From: Caldovatus aquaticus
GTDB lineage: Bacteria > Pseudomonadota > Alphaproteobacteria > Acetobacterales > Acetobacteraceae
NCBI RefSeq assembly: GCF_019458025.1
Contig: NZ_JAHZUY010000001.1
Span: 62,001 to 126,000 of the forward strand
Direction: 5' to 3'
DNA: 64,000 nt
In this document: positions 1 to 8,059 of the stretch, piece by piece
Position numbering within the stretch: the stretch's first letter is position 1
Layout of the letters: each line of letters begins with the position of its first letter
Program-made: the position numbers and the translations under genes
Notes under the pieces: generated by a model
What the model saw: the letters and a program-made list of their open reading frames with translations, nothing else
Databases searched by the model: none
What the model was told of the DNA's origin: nothing

Positions 1-231
1 CGCCTGCAGCGTCCGCACCGGCCCGAGCCGCGCCAGCACCGCGCCGCCGCAGAGCAGGAACAGCACCGTGCCGAAGGCGACGAGCGAGCTGAGCGGCCCC
101 ATCCGCTCCGGCGGCCACCCGGCCGCGGCGATGATCAGCGGCGCGATCACCGGCAGGCTCTGGCCGAGGAAGGAGGCGACGGTCTGCGTCAGCAGCGTCG
201 CCCACAGCGCGGCGGCCCAGACCGGCGTCAC
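1..231 (-). CDS. MFS-type permease, N-terminal fragment (cut by window edge)
   Basis: Translating the reverse strand from a GTG at 231 gives 77 open codons that run off the left edge. The peptide begins VTPVWAAALWATLLTQTVAS. Two hydrophobic helices are visible, about residues 5-36 and 48-66, followed by a short basic loop (ARLGPVRTL). This fits the first two membrane spans and loop of a major facilitator superfamily transporter in the inner membrane. The alternative reverse frame over the same bases is arginine-rich and looks non-coding. The GTG start is uncertain because no strong ribosome site precedes it. Substrate cannot be told from this fragment. Confidence 0.6.
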   Translation of the reverse strand, partial: MTPVWAAALWATLLTQTVASFLGQSLPVIAPLIIAAAGWPPERMGPLSSLVAFGTVLFLLCGGAVLARLGPVRTLQA

Positions 232-679
232 CGCGCGCGCCCCGCGGCGCGAGGCCCGGCCGTCGCACCGCCTCGCGGAAGGCGGCGGCGAGCCGTTCGC
301 CGGCCACCGCCGGCACGCCGGCGGGGAAGCTGCATCATCGGGCCTTCCTCCCCTCCTCCCGGCGCGATGCTAGTCGGCGGCGGCGCCGGGTCCAGTCGCG
401 GCGTCTCGCCGCCGCACCGGCCCGTCCTGCTCGCCTTCGTGCCGGGGGGCGTTGCCGATCCCGCCATGGCCTCCCGCGCCGCGAGCGACGACATGCGCCT
501 CGCCAGCCGCGTGCGCCCCCTGGGCCAGCCGGCCCGTCCCGATGCTGCCGCTGCGCGCGGCGACCGGCGCCCGCCAAGGTCCGTGCGCCCTGGCCGCGTG
601 CGGACGAGCCCGGTCCGGGCGCCTTGCCAACCGCGCCGCGGCGGCCGACGATCGGCAGCGGACGGAGGAGAGGAAGGCA
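232..679. other. 448 bp intergenic region, divergent promoters expected
   Basis: This lies between the leftward permease fragment and the rightward dehydrogenase, so promoters for both should be here. Open frames across it are arginine/proline-rich with no recognisable domain. I see no convincing gene, repeat or strong sigma-70 hexamers. The only clear signal is the GGAGGAGAGGAAGG ribosome site just before 680. Confidence 0.45.
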
Positions 680-1573
680 ATGGGTCCGATCGGCTTCATC
701 GGCCTCGGCATGATGGGCCTGCCGATGGCGCGCTCGCTGCTCGCCAAGGGTCATCGGCTGCTCGCCTGCGACGCCGCCGAGGCGGCACGCGCCGCGCTGC
801 GCGACGGCGCGCCGGCGGGGCGGCTGGAATTCGCGCCCACCCCCGCCGCCGTCGCCGCCGGTGCCGACATCGTCGTGCTGATGCTGCCGACCAGCGCCGT
901 GGTGGCGCAGGTGATGGAGGGCGCGGACGGCCTGCTCGGCGCGCTACGGCCCGGCGCGCTGGTGATCGACATGGGCTCCTCGATCCCGGCCGAGACGCGC
1001 CGCCTCGCCGCGCTCGCCGCCGCGCGCGGCGCGGCGCTGATCGACGCGCCGGTCTCGGGCAGCGTGACCAAGGCGCGCGCCGGCACGCTCGCCATCATGG
1101 TCGGCGGCGACGACGCCGCCTTCGCCAGGGCCGAGCCGGTGCTGCGCGGCATGGGCGAGACGCTGATCCGCTGCGGCCCGGTCGGCAGCGGCCACGCGAT
1201 GAAGGCGCTCAACAACTACGTCTATGCCGCCGGGCTGCTCGCCCTGTGCGAGGCGCTGCAGATGGGGGCGCGGCTCGGCCTCGACCTCGGCGTCCTCACC
1301 GACGTGATGAATGCCTCCTCCGGCCGCAACGTCGCCACCGAGACCAAGGCGAAGCAGGAGATCCTCTCCGGCCGCTACGCCGGCGGCTTCCAGCTCGGCC
1401 TGATGGCCAAGGACCTGGAGACGGCGGGCGCGATCGCCGAGGAGACCGGCTTCGACGCCCGCGCCCTCACGCTCTGCCGCGCGCTCTGGCGCGAGGCCGT
1501 GACGGCGCTCGGGCCGCGGGCGGACAACACGGAGATCCACCGCTTCCTCGGCGGCGCCGCGGACGCGGGCTGA
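680..1573 (+). CDS. NAD(P)-dependent 3-hydroxyisobutyrate dehydrogenase-family enzyme
   Basis: The 297-residue product is a beta-hydroxyacid dehydrogenase of the 3-hydroxyisobutyrate / tartronate semialdehyde reductase family. An N-terminal Rossmann fold carries the dinucleotide motif GFIGLGMMG (residues 5-13). The substrate-binding signature DAPVSGS is at 122-128, and the catalytic lysine is K175 in GHAMKALNNY. Length matches the family norm of about 290-300. The start at 680 was chosen over an upstream in-frame ATG at 452. The Rossmann strand begins immediately after 680, a strong purine-rich ribosome site precedes it, and the upstream extension looks non-coding. It likely oxidises or reduces a short 3-hydroxy acid in the cytosol. 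The exact substrate is not readable from sequence. Confidence 0.9.
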   Translation: MGPIGFIGLGMMGLPMARSLLAKGHRLLACDAAEAARAALRDGAPAGRLEFAPTPAAVAAGADIVVLMLPTSAVVAQVMEGADGLLGALRPGALVIDMGSSIPAETRRLAALAAARGAALIDAPVSGSVTKARAGTLAIMVGGDDAAFARAEPVLRGMGETLIRCGPVGSGHAMKALNNYVYAAGLLALCEALQMGARLGLDLGVLTDVMNASSGRNVATETKAKQEILSGRYAGGFQLGLMAKDLETAGAIAEETGFDARALTLCRALWREAVTALGPRADNTEIHRFLGGAADAG

Positions 1574-1582
1574 GCCGCGGCG

Positions 1583-2302
1583 TCACCGCCGGAAGCGCAG
1601 GTCGAGTCCGCGCGCGATCCACTCCGCCTCGATCTTGTCGAGGTCGGTCTCGCCCGACGGGTTCGCCTTGCACGGCGCGCGCGCGAGCCCCGGTTCGCGC
1701 ACCTGCCGCCACAGCCCGAGCAGGCGGCGCAGCTCCGCGAGCGGCTCCGGGTGGTCGTCCACCCGGAGGTCGAGGTCGGGGAAGTCCTCGGTGGTCGTCA
1801 TCACCATCGCCGCCGACTGCCTGCCGCGCCGGTCCCCGCCCGCCTCCTGGCCGGCGTCGAGCGCGGCGAGCAGCCGCTCGGGCAGCGGCAGGTCGGTGCG
1901 CGCGGCGAAGGTGGCGAAGGTCGCCTCCAGCACCGCCGGGCCCGCCAGCATGTTGCCGGCGACGCTGAACCCCTCGCCCGTCCGCTCGCCGCACCAGGGG
2001 ACGCAGTTCGCGCCGGTGAAGGCCGCGGCGCGGCCGTGGCGGTCCACGCAGTGCACCTGGCGGATGCCGCGCCCGGCGTCGCCGGCGAGCGCCCCCTCGA
2101 TCGCCGCCGCCGGCGGCAGGCCGCGCGCGAGCGCGTCGAGGATCGCGGGTCCCAGATAGCGGTTGGTGAAGGACTGGGTCGAGCCGGCGCCGACCCCGGC
2201 GCGCACGAAGGGACAGCTCGCCCCGACCGCGAGGTTGCAGGTGGTGACGGCAACGGCGAAGGCGCCGCTCGCCGGGTCGTGCGCGACGATGGACCAGGTC
2301 AT
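1583..2302 (-). CDS. DUF1028 family protein (Ntn-hydrolase-like fold)
   Basis: The 239-residue protein begins MTWSIVAHDPASGAFAVAV and contains the typical DUF1028 blocks: an N-terminal AVTTCNLAVG segment, GAGSTQSFTNRYLG, and VAGNMLAG near residue 118. The family is predicted to adopt an Ntn-hydrolase-like fold, but its reaction is not settled. The C-terminal 60 residues carry the peptidoglycan-binding-like extension often seen in long members, with an acidic DLDKIEAEW motif. An in-frame extension upstream to 2734 is alanine/arginine-rich and overlaps the divergent receptor gene, so the ATG at 2302 was preferred. It is divergent from the Bug receptor at 2415 and may share its promoter region. 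Confidence 0.85.
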   Translation of the reverse strand: MTWSIVAHDPASGAFAVAVTTCNLAVGASCPFVRAGVGAGSTQSFTNRYLGPAILDALARGLPPAAAIEGALAGDAGRGIRQVHCVDRHGRAAAFTGANCVPWCGERTGEGFSVAGNMLAGPAVLEATFATFAARTDLPLPERLLAALDAGQEAGGDRRGRQSAAMVMTTTEDFPDLDLRVDDHPEPLAELRRLLGLWRQVREPGLARAPCKANPSGETDLDKIEAEWIARGLDLRFRR

Positions 2303-2414
2303 GGCAACGCTCCCGAATCCCCTTCCGCCCCCAGCCTCGCACGGCCGGGGCGGTTGCGCATCCCGCCGGCCAGTGCCATGAGCGGGCCGACAGGCTTGCG
2401 GGAGACGGAACGCC

Positions 2415-3404
2415 ATGCCGACGCATCCCTCGCGCCGCGCCCTCCTCGCCGGCGCCGGCGCCGCCCTCGCCCTCGGCCCGCGCGGCGCGCGCGCCCAGGG
2501 GTCCTGGCCGGACCGGCCGGTCAGGCTGATCGTGCCCTTCGGACCCGGCGGGGCGGTGGACACCCTCTCGCGCATCGTCGCCAACGCCTTCCCGGCGCAT
2601 GCCGGCGGCCAGAACCTGGTGGTGGAGAACCGCGGCGGCGCCGGCGGCACCATCGCCGGCGCCTTCGTCGCCCAGGCGCGGCCGGACGGCGCCACGCTGA
2701 TGATGGCCGACGTCGGGGCGAACGCGATCGGCAAGCTGCTGCAGCCGGGCCTGATCTACGACCCTCCCACCGCCTTCACCCCGATCATCCATCTCGTCAA
2801 CCTGCCGATCGTCATCATCGTGCGCGCCGATTCCCCGGTGCGCACGCTCGCCGACCTGCTCGAGCGCGCGCGCGCCCGTCCGGACGGCCTGCCCTACGCC
2901 TCGCCCGGGGTGGGGCACGTGACGCATCTCGCGCCCGAGCTGCTCGCCCGGCTCGCCGGGGTGAAGCTCAGCGCCGTGCACTACCGCAGCGGCGCCGACG
3001 TGATCCGCAGCCTGCTCGCGGGCGAGACCGAGTTCACCTTCCCCTCCGTCTCCACCGCGCTGCCCTTCATCCGCGAGGGCAAGGTGCGCCCGATCGCGCT
3101 CGGCACGCCGCGGCCGGTGCCGGCGCTGCCGGAGGTGCCGGCGGTGGCGGCGATGTTCCCCGGCTTCGAGGCGATGACCTGGCACGGCATCGTCGGCCCG
3201 GCCGGCATGGACCCGGCGCTGGTGCAGCAGATCCATCGCGTCTTCCACGCCATCATCACCGCGCCCGAGGTGAAGTCGGCGGTGGAGACGCGCCAGGCCG
3301 CCGAGGTGGTGGCGAGCACGCCGCAGCAATTCGCGGCGTTGATCGCGGGCGACGTGGCGAAGTGGGGGCCGGTGATCCGCGAGGGCAACATCCGCGCCGA
3401 GTGA
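2415..3404 (+). CDS. Bug/TctC-type tripartite tricarboxylate transporter substrate-binding protein
   Basis: This is a 329-residue periplasmic solute receptor. The N-terminus has a twin-arginine-like RRALLAG followed by a hydrophobic core and an Ala-X-Ala-type cleavage region near residue 27. The mature part opens with WPDRPVRLIVPFGPGGAVD, the classic Bug signature in which the first loop contacts a ligand carboxylate. VVENRGGAGG near residue 75 is the second conserved block. Family members bind carboxylates such as citrate, terephthalate or nicotinate, and the ligand here is unknown. No TctA or TctB membrane partner is encoded nearby, so any uptake role would need partners elsewhere. Confidence 0.93.
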   Translation: MPTHPSRRALLAGAGAALALGPRGARAQGSWPDRPVRLIVPFGPGGAVDTLSRIVANAFPAHAGGQNLVVENRGGAGGTIAGAFVAQARPDGATLMMADVGANAIGKLLQPGLIYDPPTAFTPIIHLVNLPIVIIVRADSPVRTLADLLERARARPDGLPYASPGVGHVTHLAPELLARLAGVKLSAVHYRSGADVIRSLLAGETEFTFPSVSTALPFIREGKVRPIALGTPRPVPALPEVPAVAAMFPGFEAMTWHGIVGPAGMDPALVQQIHRVFHAIITAPEVKSAVETRQAAEVVASTPQQFAALIAGDVAKWGPVIREGNIRAE

Positions 3405-3419
3405 GCGGTGCGGCGCGCC

Positions 3420-4136
3420 TCAGCAGCCGAGCCGCGCGGCGAGGTCCTCGAAGTCGCGCGCGATCACGTCCCACGCCTCCGCCGGCGCGAGGTCGCTGGT
3501 CTGCCCCGGCCCGTGCTCGCGCGGGCGGGGGACGAAGGCGGTGCGCAGCCCGCAGGCGCGCGCCGCCTTGAGGTCGCCGTTGTGCGCCGCGACCAGCGCC
3601 ACCTGCCCGGGCGCGAGGCCGAGGATGTCGGCGGTGCGCAGGTAGGCTTCCGGCTGCGGCTTGTAGGCCTGCGCCACCTCGGCGCCGAGGATCGCATCCC
3701 AGGGCAGCCCCGCGCGCTTGGCCATGTTCAGCAGCAGCGCGACGTTGCCGTTGGAGAGCGGGGCGATGACGTAACGCGCCTTGAGGCGCGTCAGCCCGGG
3801 CACCACGTCCGGCCAGGGATCGAGGCGGTGCCAGGCGCGGTTCAGCGCGTCGAGCTCCGCCTCGGCGATCCCCGCCGGGTCGAGGCCGTGCGCGCGCAGC
3901 ACCGCCTCCAGGTTCTCGCGGTGCAGGACGTCGAGGCGGGTGAAGGGCCGCCGCCCGCTGCGGCATTCCTCCATCGCCGGCTGGTAGCGCGCCCGCCAGG
4001 CGTCGGCGAAGGCGCGCGGGTCGAGGTCCGCGCGCCCGTGCCGCGCGAGGAAGGGCGCGGCCTCGCGCGCGATCCCCTCGCGCCAGTCCACCACGGTGCC
4101 GAACACGTCGAACACCAGCGCGCGCACGCCCTCCAT
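3420..4136 (-). CDS. haloacid dehalogenase, type II (HAD superfamily hydrolase)
   Basis: The 238-residue product matches L-2-haloacid dehalogenase type II. Motif I is DVFGT with nucleophile Asp10, motif II is in PLSNGN, and AYKPQPEAY holds the motif III lysine. The substrate-cap region lies between motifs I and II. Such enzymes hydrolyse 2-haloalkanoic acids to 2-hydroxy acids through an aspartyl ester, although many annotated members are phosphatases or have other substrates. The ATG at 4136 lies 6 bases past the end of the preceding isocitrate-lyase-family gene. A GTG at 4145 that overlaps that gene's TGA is an alternative start. The two genes probably form one transcript. Confidence 0.88.
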   Translation of the reverse strand: MEGVRALVFDVFGTVVDWREGIAREAAPFLARHGRADLDPRAFADAWRARYQPAMEECRSGRRPFTRLDVLHRENLEAVLRAHGLDPAGIAEAELDALNRAWHRLDPWPDVVPGLTRLKARYVIAPLSNGNVALLLNMAKRAGLPWDAILGAEVAQAYKPQPEAYLRTADILGLAPGQVALVAAHNGDLKAARACGLRTAFVPRPREHGPGQTSDLAPAEAWDVIARDFEDLAARLGC

Positions 4137-4141
4137 CGCCG

Positions 4142-5029
4142 TCACTCCGCTGCCTGCCCGGGCTGTGCCCAGCGCCGCTCGAACGCCCACACCTCGGGAA
4201 AGCCCATCAGCTCGCACATGCGGGCGAAGCCGTAGGACATCTCCGGCGGCAGCCCGCTGGAATCGCCGTGCGCCTTGAGGTGCGCATAGGCCCGCTCCAG
4301 CGCCGCCGCCGCCGCCAGGAAGCCGAGCGCGGGGTAGATCGCGATCGCGTAGCCGATCTCGGCGAGCCGCCTCGCGGGCAGGATCGGCGTGCGCCCGCCC
4401 TCGACGCAGTTGGCGAGCAGCGGCCAGCGCGCGCCGAGCTGCCGGCCGATCTCGACCATTTCCGCCTCGCTCTCCGGGCTCTCGATGAAGACGACGTCGG
4501 CCCCCGCCTCCCCGTAGAGGCGCCCGCGCCGGATCGCCTCCTCGAGGCCGAGCGAGGTGCGCGCGTCGGTGCGGGCGACGATCAGGAAGTCGGGGCTCCG
4601 CCGCGCCTCGGCCGCGACCCGGATCTTCAGCACCATCTCCTCGGCCGGGATCACGCGACGGCCCGGCGTGTGGCCGCACTTCTTCGGCACCTCCTGGTCC
4701 TCGATCTGGATGCCGGCGATGCCCGCCGCCTCGTAGCCGCGCACCGTCTCGCGCACGTTGAGCAGCCCGCCGTAGCCGGTGTCGGCGTCGGCGATCAGCG
4801 GCGTGCGGCAGCCCTGCGCGATGCGCCCCATGCGGCCGAGCATGTCGGTGTAGGTGGCGAGCCCCGCGTCCGGCAGGCCGAGATGGGAGGCGACGACGCC
4901 GAAGCCGGTGCCGTAGAGGCAGGCGAAGCCCATGCCGTCCGCGATCCTGGCGGAGATCATGTCGTACACGCCGGGGGCGACGATGAAGCGCCGCTCGGCG
5001 AGGGCGCGGCGCAGGGCGGGATCGGGCAT
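4142..5029 (-). CDS. isocitrate lyase / PEP mutase family C-C lyase
   Basis: The 295-residue protein has the PEP mutase/isocitrate lyase TIM-barrel hallmarks. YGTGFGVVASHLG is near residue 39, and the Mg2+-binding DADTGYGG segment is at 81-88. KKCGHTPG at 116-123 holds the catalytic cysteine used by methylisocitrate and isocitrate lyases, and ARTDAR follows near 152. The length fits methylisocitrate lyase, dimethylmalate lyase or carboxyphosphonoenolpyruvate mutase, and KKCGH favours a lyase. It lies upstream of the haloacid dehalogenase gene on the same strand, with a Bug receptor further upstream. A role in degrading a branched or substituted dicarboxylate is plausible but inferred. Confidence 0.88.
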   Translation of the reverse strand: MPDPALRRALAERRFIVAPGVYDMISARIADGMGFACLYGTGFGVVASHLGLPDAGLATYTDMLGRMGRIAQGCRTPLIADADTGYGGLLNVRETVRGYEAAGIAGIQIEDQEVPKKCGHTPGRRVIPAEEMVLKIRVAAEARRSPDFLIVARTDARTSLGLEEAIRRGRLYGEAGADVVFIESPESEAEMVEIGRQLGARWPLLANCVEGGRTPILPARRLAEIGYAIAIYPALGFLAAAAALERAYAHLKAHGDSSGLPPEMSYGFARMCELMGFPEVWAFERRWAQPGQAAE

Positions 5030-5056
5030 GGCAGGGTCTCCGTTCGGCGGGGCGGC

Positions 5057-5081
5057 GGCGCCGGCCGCGGCGGCCGGCGCC
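5057..5081 (-). terminator. intergenic GC hairpin
   Basis: A perfect 10 bp inverted repeat (GGCGCCGGCC / GGCCGGCGCC) with a 5-base loop lies just after the stop of the Bug receptor and before the lyase gene. It has no T-tract, so it may be a weak or factor-assisted terminator, or a transcript-stabilising stem that uncouples the two genes. Confidence 0.3.
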
Positions 5082-5090
5082 CCGCCCGGC

Positions 5091-6074
5091 TCAGTCTATG
5101 GTCGCGCCGGAGATGCGGATGATCGGCGTCCAGCGCTCGATCTCGGCGGCGATGAACTCCCGCGTCTTCTCCGGCGTGTAGCCGAGGGTGATCACGTTGC
5201 CGAGCTGCAGCAGCCGCTCGCGCACCGCGGGCGTCTGCAGCGCCGCCTGGATCTGCTCGTAGAGGAACTGCCGGATCGGCAGCGGCGTACCGAGCGGCGC
5301 CGACCACGGCGTCCAGGTGCTGGCGACGAACTCGGGCAGCCCGGCCTCCGCCGAGGTCGGCAGGTCGGGCAGCATCGGCGAGCGTTCGGGCGTCGAGACG
5401 AACAGGCCGCGCACCGTGCCGCCGCGGATGTGGCTCTCGAGGAAGGAGATCGTGTCGAGCTGGAACGCGACGCGTCCCGCGGCCAGGTCGGAGAACGCCG
5501 CCGCCGAGCCGCGATAGGGGATGTGGTTGGCCCGCACCCCCATCAGGTGCAGCATCATCACCGCCGCGATGTGCCCGGTCGAGCCGTTGCCCGCGGAACC
5601 GAAGTCGTAGCGCCCCGGATTGGCGGCGAGCAGCGCGCGGAACTCGGCGAAGTCGCGGGCCGGCACGCTCGGGTGCACGGCGAGGACCAGCGGCGAGAGG
5701 CTGTTGATGGTGATGTGGTCGAAATGCGTCAGCGGGTGCACCGGCAGGTTGCGGTAGAGCCCCGGCGTCAGCCCGTGCGTCCCGAGCGCGCCGACCAGCA
5801 GCGTGTAGCCGTCGGGCGCCGCCCGCGCCACGGTCTCGAGCGCGACGATGCCGCCGCCCGAGGGCCGGTTCTCGACCACGAACTGCTGCCCGGTCTGCGC
5901 CGACAGCGCCTGGCCGATCAGCCGCGCGTTCATGTCGGCGTTGCCGCCGGCGGCGAAGGCGACGACGATGCGCACCGGCCGGTTCGGATAGTCGCTGCCC
6001 GGCGCCCGCGGCTGCGCCGCCGCCACGCCGGCCGAGAACAGCAGCGCGCCGAGCGCCGCGATCCACGCCTTCAT
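5091..6074 (-). CDS. Bug/TctC-type substrate-binding protein
   Basis: The 327-residue periplasmic receptor starts with a Sec-type signal peptide (MKAWIAALGALLFSAGVAAA, cleavage expected near residue 20). YPNRPVRIVVAFAAGGNAD follows, which is the Bug ligand-loop signature with Ala in place of the usual Pro. VVENRPSGGG and HIPYRGSAAA are further family blocks. It is co-directional with the FAH and TauD genes upstream and the PEP-mutase-family gene downstream. This suggests it supplies a carboxylate to that group, though this is inferred from position only. No TctAB genes are present in the window. Confidence 0.93.
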   Translation of the reverse strand: MKAWIAALGALLFSAGVAAAQPRAPGSDYPNRPVRIVVAFAAGGNADMNARLIGQALSAQTGQQFVVENRPSGGGIVALETVARAAPDGYTLLVGALGTHGLTPGLYRNLPVHPLTHFDHITINSLSPLVLAVHPSVPARDFAEFRALLAANPGRYDFGSAGNGSTGHIAAVMMLHLMGVRANHIPYRGSAAAFSDLAAGRVAFQLDTISFLESHIRGGTVRGLFVSTPERSPMLPDLPTSAEAGLPEFVASTWTPWSAPLGTPLPIRQFLYEQIQAALQTPAVRERLLQLGNVITLGYTPEKTREFIAAEIERWTPIIRISGATID

Positions 6075-6128
6075 CGGTTCCCTCCTCCCCCAGTCGCGCG
6101 GGCGGCACGCCCGGCCGCCCGGTCGCGC

Positions 6129-7043
6129 TTATCCGATCGTGTGCTCCAGCACGCCGACGCGCTCGACCTCGAGGCGCAGGCGGTCGCCCGCGCGCAGCCA
6201 GCGCGGCGGGTCGCGGAAGGCGCCGGAGCCCGCCGGGGTGCCGGTGGCGATCAGGTCGCCCGGCTCGAGCGTCATGTAGCGGCTGAGATAGGCGATCAGC
6301 CGGGGCACGGGGAAGATCATGTCCGCCGTGTTCCCCTCCTGCACCAGCTCGCCGTTCAGCCAGCAGCGCACCGCGAGCCGCCACGGCTCGCCCACCTCGT
6401 CCGGCGTGGCGAGCCAGGGCCCGATCGGGCAGAACCCGTCCAGCCCCTTGGCGAAGGAGGTCTGCGGCGGGCTGACGTCGAACTGGAATTCGCGCGCGCT
6501 GACGTCGTTCAGCACCACGTAGCCGGCAACGTGCTCGAGCGCCGCATGCTCCGGCACGTCGCGCGCCGCGCGGCCGATGACGACGCCGAGCTCCGCCTCG
6601 TAGTCGGGCTTCGTCACCGCCTTCGGGATGCGCACGACGGCGCCCGGCCCGGCCACCGCCGAGGGGGGCTTGAGGAAGATGCGCGGCGCCGCCTGCGCGG
6701 GACCGCCCACCTCCTTCGCGTGCTCGGCGTAGTTGCGCCCGACGCCGAGGATCTTGCCGGGGCGGAGCGGCGCCAGCAGCTCGACCTCCGCGAGCGGGAT
6801 GCGCAGCGCCGCGTTCTCCGGCCGCGCCGCGAAGGCGAGCGCGCGCGCCGCGGCGAGCATCGCCGCCTCGTCGGCGACCAGCGCCGCCATCTCGGCCGGG
6901 ATCGCGGCGGCGCGGTCCGGCTCCCCCGCCGCCCGCAGCGCCGCGGCGAGCGCCGGCCGCAGCTCGGCCACCGCCTCCGTCCCGACCATCCCGCCCAGCG
7001 ACGGCGCGCCGCCCCCGCGGCGGCGGAAGGTGACGAGCCTCAT
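6129..7043 (-). CDS. fumarylacetoacetate hydrolase (FAH) family protein
   Basis: The 304-residue protein has a variable N-terminal segment followed by the FAH catalytic domain from about residue 100. The domain starts at KILGVGRNYAEHAKEVGG. The metal-binding acidic residues fall in PDYEAELGVVIG and NDVSAREFQ, and FAKGLDGFCPIGPW and TGTPAGSGAF are conserved family segments. Members cleave or hydrate/decarboxylate 2,4-diketo acids, for example acylpyruvate hydrolase or 2-hydroxyhepta-2,4-diene-1,7-dioate isomerase. Its ATG overlaps the TGA of the dioxygenase gene in an ATGA, so translation is probably coupled. A larger in-frame ORF continues upstream but overlaps the dioxygenase and was rejected. 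Confidence 0.9.
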   Translation of the reverse strand: MRLVTFRRRGGGAPSLGGMVGTEAVAELRPALAAALRAAGEPDRAAAIPAEMAALVADEAAMLAAARALAFAARPENAALRIPLAEVELLAPLRPGKILGVGRNYAEHAKEVGGPAQAAPRIFLKPPSAVAGPGAVVRIPKAVTKPDYEAELGVVIGRAARDVPEHAALEHVAGYVVLNDVSAREFQFDVSPPQTSFAKGLDGFCPIGPWLATPDEVGEPWRLAVRCWLNGELVQEGNTADMIFPVPRLIAYLSRYMTLEPGDLIATGTPAGSGAFRDPPRWLRAGDRLRLEVERVGVLEHTIG

Positions 7044-7924
7044 GCCGCGAGCGCCGCGTAGTCGAGGGTCGCCATCACCTGCACGCGATGGATCAGCCGC
7101 GGCTCGTCCGGCCCGTAGTCGGGCACCGCGTTGTGGATCGTGCCGATGTTGTCCCACATCAGGACGTCGCCCTCCGTCCAGCGGTGCGAGTAGAGGTACT
7201 TCTCCTGCGCCTGGTGGCGGAAAAGGAATTCGAGCATCGCCGCGCTCTCCACCGGGTCGAGGCCCTCGATCCGCACCGCGTAGCCGACGTTGCAGTAGAG
7301 CACCCGCCGCCCGGTGATCGGGTGCAGGCGGAAGATCGGCTGCGGCACCGGGGGCTTCTTCGCCCGCTGCTCCGGCGTCAGCGGCCCGCGGATCGAGCCC
7401 GGGCGCTGCCGCGCCATGTCCCAGAACTTGGCGAAGTCGTGGATCGCGACCTTGCCCTCCAGCCGCGCCTTCACCTCCGCCGGCAGGTCGTCGTAGGCCG
7501 CGTGCATGTTGCGGAACTGCGTGTCGCCGAGCGGGCGGCCGTCGCGGACCGGCACGCGCTTCGCGTGCAGCACGTTGGCGAGCGCGATCTCCCTCGAGTA
7601 GCTCATGTCGGTGTGCCAGCCCTGGCCGGCGTCGCCGAGCCCGATCGGCTTCCCGCTCTCGTCCCGGATGTTGGAGAGGATCATCACCTCCGGATGCCCC
7701 GGCGCGTGGAACCCGCCGGCGGCGACGTTCACCTCGAGCTCGCCGAAGCGGCGGCCGAAGGCGGCGAGCTGCGCCGGCGCTAGGTCCTGGCCCGGGAAGC
7801 ACAGCACGCCGTGCGTGCCGAGCGCGCGCAGCAGCGTGCGGAACGTCGCATCGTCCAGGGGCCGGCGCAGGTCCACCCCCTCCACGCGCGCGCCCAGGCC
7901 GGCGTTGTTCGGCGTGATCCGCAT
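7040..7924 (-). CDS. TauD/TfdA family Fe(II)/2-oxoglutarate-dependent dioxygenase
   Basis: The 294-residue protein has the TauD fold. VCFPGQ-like LCFPGQDL is near residue 41. The facial triad HTD is at 104-106 (WHTDMSY) with the distal histidine H279 in IHRVQ. The following conserved block GDVLMWDNIGTIHNA is just before it. Family members hydroxylate alpha to a sulfonate, phenoxyacetate ether or similar group using 2-oxoglutarate and O2. The start at 7924 follows a GAGGGAG ribosome site. It is the first gene of a leftward unit with FAH, and it is divergent from the amino acid oxidase gene. An oxygenase followed by an FAH hydrolase suggests breakdown of an organic acid, substrate unknown. Confidence 0.9.
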   Translation of the reverse strand: MRITPNNAGLGARVEGVDLRRPLDDATFRTLLRALGTHGVLCFPGQDLAPAQLAAFGRRFGELEVNVAAGGFHAPGHPEVMILSNIRDESGKPIGLGDAGQGWHTDMSYSREIALANVLHAKRVPVRDGRPLGDTQFRNMHAAYDDLPAEVKARLEGKVAIHDFAKFWDMARQRPGSIRGPLTPEQRAKKPPVPQPIFRLHPITGRRVLYCNVGYAVRIEGLDPVESAAMLEFLFRHQAQEKYLYSHRWTEGDVLMWDNIGTIHNAVPDYGPDEPRLIHRVQVMATLDYAALAA

Positions 7925-8059
7925 CGTCGCTCCCTCCGCGCCGCACAGTGTGGCGCCGCCGCCGCCGCCGTCAACGCCGCCGCCCGAGGGCGGGCTTCCG
8001 CCGCCGCCTGCGGCGCGCCATCCTGCCGCGGAAGGGAAGCGCAAGGGGATCGCGCCCGC

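Noticed and set aside
1751-3571. 606-codon plus-strand ORF overlapping the DUF1028 and Bug genes
   Set aside because: It is a shadow frame of two recognisable genes, with a low-complexity Arg/Ala/Pro translation.
4932-7061. 709-codon plus-strand ORF opposite Bug and FAH genes
   Set aside because: It is a shadow frame. The reverse-strand products have clear domains and this one has none.
7950-7990. CCG triplet run considered as a microsatellite or CRISPR-like repeat
   Set aside because: It is a short low-complexity tract without spacers or unit conservation.
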